Origin: Thermocrinis ruber | GTDB taxonomy: Bacteria; Aquificota; Aquificia; Aquificales; Aquificaceae | Reading direction: 5' to 3' | Assembly (NCBI RefSeq): GCF_000512735.1 | Contig: NZ_CP007028.1 | Coordinates: 620,001-684,000, forward strand | DNA: 64,000 bases | In this document: positions 63,511 to 64,000 of the stretch, in pieces | Layout: each line of letters opens with the position of its first letter | How positions within the stretch are numbered: the first letter of the stretch is position 1 | Translations under genes and position numbers: made by a program | Notes under the pieces: model-generated | Database searches by the model: none | Told to the model about the DNA's origin: nothing | Seen by the model: the letters and a program-made list of their open reading frames with translations, nothing else

Positions 63511-64000
63511 ATGCGTATTGGGATAATAGGCTTCGGAAATATGGGAAGTGCCTTTGGAGAGGGATTAAAAAAGTCCGCAGAGGTGGTAGCCTTTGACACG
63601 GACGCAAGCAAGAAGGAAAAGGCTTTGGAGATGGGAATAGGATGGGCAAAGGACTTGGAATTTTTGGTGGCAAACTCGGACCTTTTACTGCTTGCGGTGA
63701 AGCCCAAAGATGCGGGAAAGGTCCTTGAAAACCTTAGGGGCAAGATGGAGGGAAAGGTGCTGGTTAGCATTGTGGCAGGGCTATCTCTAAAAAAGATTGA
63801 GGAGCTTTTGGGAAGGGAAAAGGTCATAAGATGCATGCCCAACTTGGCTGTGGCGGTGGGTAAAGGCGCTATCGCCTATGTGTGCAACGATCTTGTGGAA
63901 GAAAGGGATGAAGAGAATTTTAAGGAGAGCTTTTCTAAGTGTGGAAGTTTGCACAAAGTGGAAGAGGGCTTGATGGATGCCTTTACCGCCTTGGCGGGTT
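63511..64000 (+). CDS. proC: Pyrroline-5-carboxylate reductase (5' part; continues past window)
   Basis: 163 codons from an ATG at 63511 to the right edge. The NADPH site is IGIIGFGNMGSAFGEGL at residues about 3-19, LLLLAVKPKDAGKVLE lies near residue 60, VSIVAGLSLKKIEELLG near residue 88, and VIRCMPNLAVAVGKG near residue 107, all typical of ProC. It makes the last step of proline synthesis. The C-terminal dimerisation domain is cut off. Confidence 0.92.
   Translation, partial: MRIGIIGFGNMGSAFGEGLKKSAEVVAFDTDASKKEKALEMGIGWAKDLEFLVANSDLLLLAVKPKDAGKVLENLRGKMEGKVLVSIVAGLSLKKIEELLGREKVIRCMPNLAVAVGKGAIAYVCNDLVEERDEENFKESFSKCGSLHKVEEGLMDAFTALAG

Overview
The window looks like the chromosome of a thermophilic member of the Aquificaceae (Hydrogenobacter/Thermocrinis/Aquifex relatives). 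Supporting signs are extreme gene packing with ATGA/TGATG overlaps, frequent GTG and TTG starts, ATP synthase genes scattered over three places, a large DHH-CBS-tRNA nucleotidyltransferase fusion of the kind known as the Aquifex A-adding enzyme, and a CRISPR repeat ending in GTTGAAAG. The assignment is by protein character only; no 16S rRNA gene is present.

Layout. 1-758: 5' part of an encapsulin shell gene (runs off the left edge), behind tsaE, a CDF metal exporter and a radical SAM gene. 3.2-15.6 kb: tRNA-Phe and mostly housekeeping genes (fumarase beta, trxB, deoC, prfB, ribD, fmt, DegT aminotransferase, motAB, an OmpH-like chaperone, a HAD phosphatase, a LysR regulator, an LMW-phosphatase-like protein). 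15.58-17.22 kb: a TIR-bounded element carrying one TnpB-like gene without a zinc finger, inserted between the start codons of the phosphatase-like gene and ffh. 18.7-24.5 kb: a probable zinc-acquisition island (AztD-like beta-propeller, COG0523 GTPase, ZnuB/ZnuA-type transporter, outer-membrane protein, secreted His-rich peptide). 24.5-31.5 kb: A-adding-type enzyme, rph, atpD, trpF, thioesterase, copper chaperone. 31.5-33.1 kb: an orphan CRISPR array of 11 repeats read leftward, then six tandem 8-bp repeats in front of a small ribbon-helix-helix gene. 33.1-43.0 kb: atpG, ftsY, lon, QueC-like, TSUP permease, tRNA-Cys, tRNA-Gly, yicC, ndk, atpH/atpF/atpF'. 43-64 kb: rpiB, gatB, a HTH/coiled-coil protein, guaA, ahcY, a feo iron operon with unusual small genes, bioW, lapA, argH, pncB, acpS, a DsbC-like protein, an SNF transporter, thiS, the molybdate operon modA-mop-modB-modC, recR, a ChaN-like protein, rimI and the start of proC.

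How the genes work together. Most operons are functionally mixed and held together by stop/start overlaps. Metal handling recurs: CDF exporter, zinc island, PCuAC copper chaperone, feo operon, molybdate uptake. Initiation falls into two classes: genes with a strong AGGAGGTG Shine-Dalgarno sequence, and first genes whose ATG/GTG lies about 7-10 nt after a -10 box, implying leaderless mRNAs. At several divergent gene pairs one symmetric -10 core appears to serve both directions.

Most worth a second look: the 12-bp hairpin that would hide the ribosome binding site of the zinc-island outer-membrane gene until the His-rich leader ORF is translated; the bidirectional leaderless promoters and the element that split one of them; two near-identical CRISPR spacers differing in the seed; the six 8-bp repeats before the RHH gene; the in-frame amber codon in a DUF996 gene; and a 28-codon cysteine-ended membrane peptide gene beside feo.
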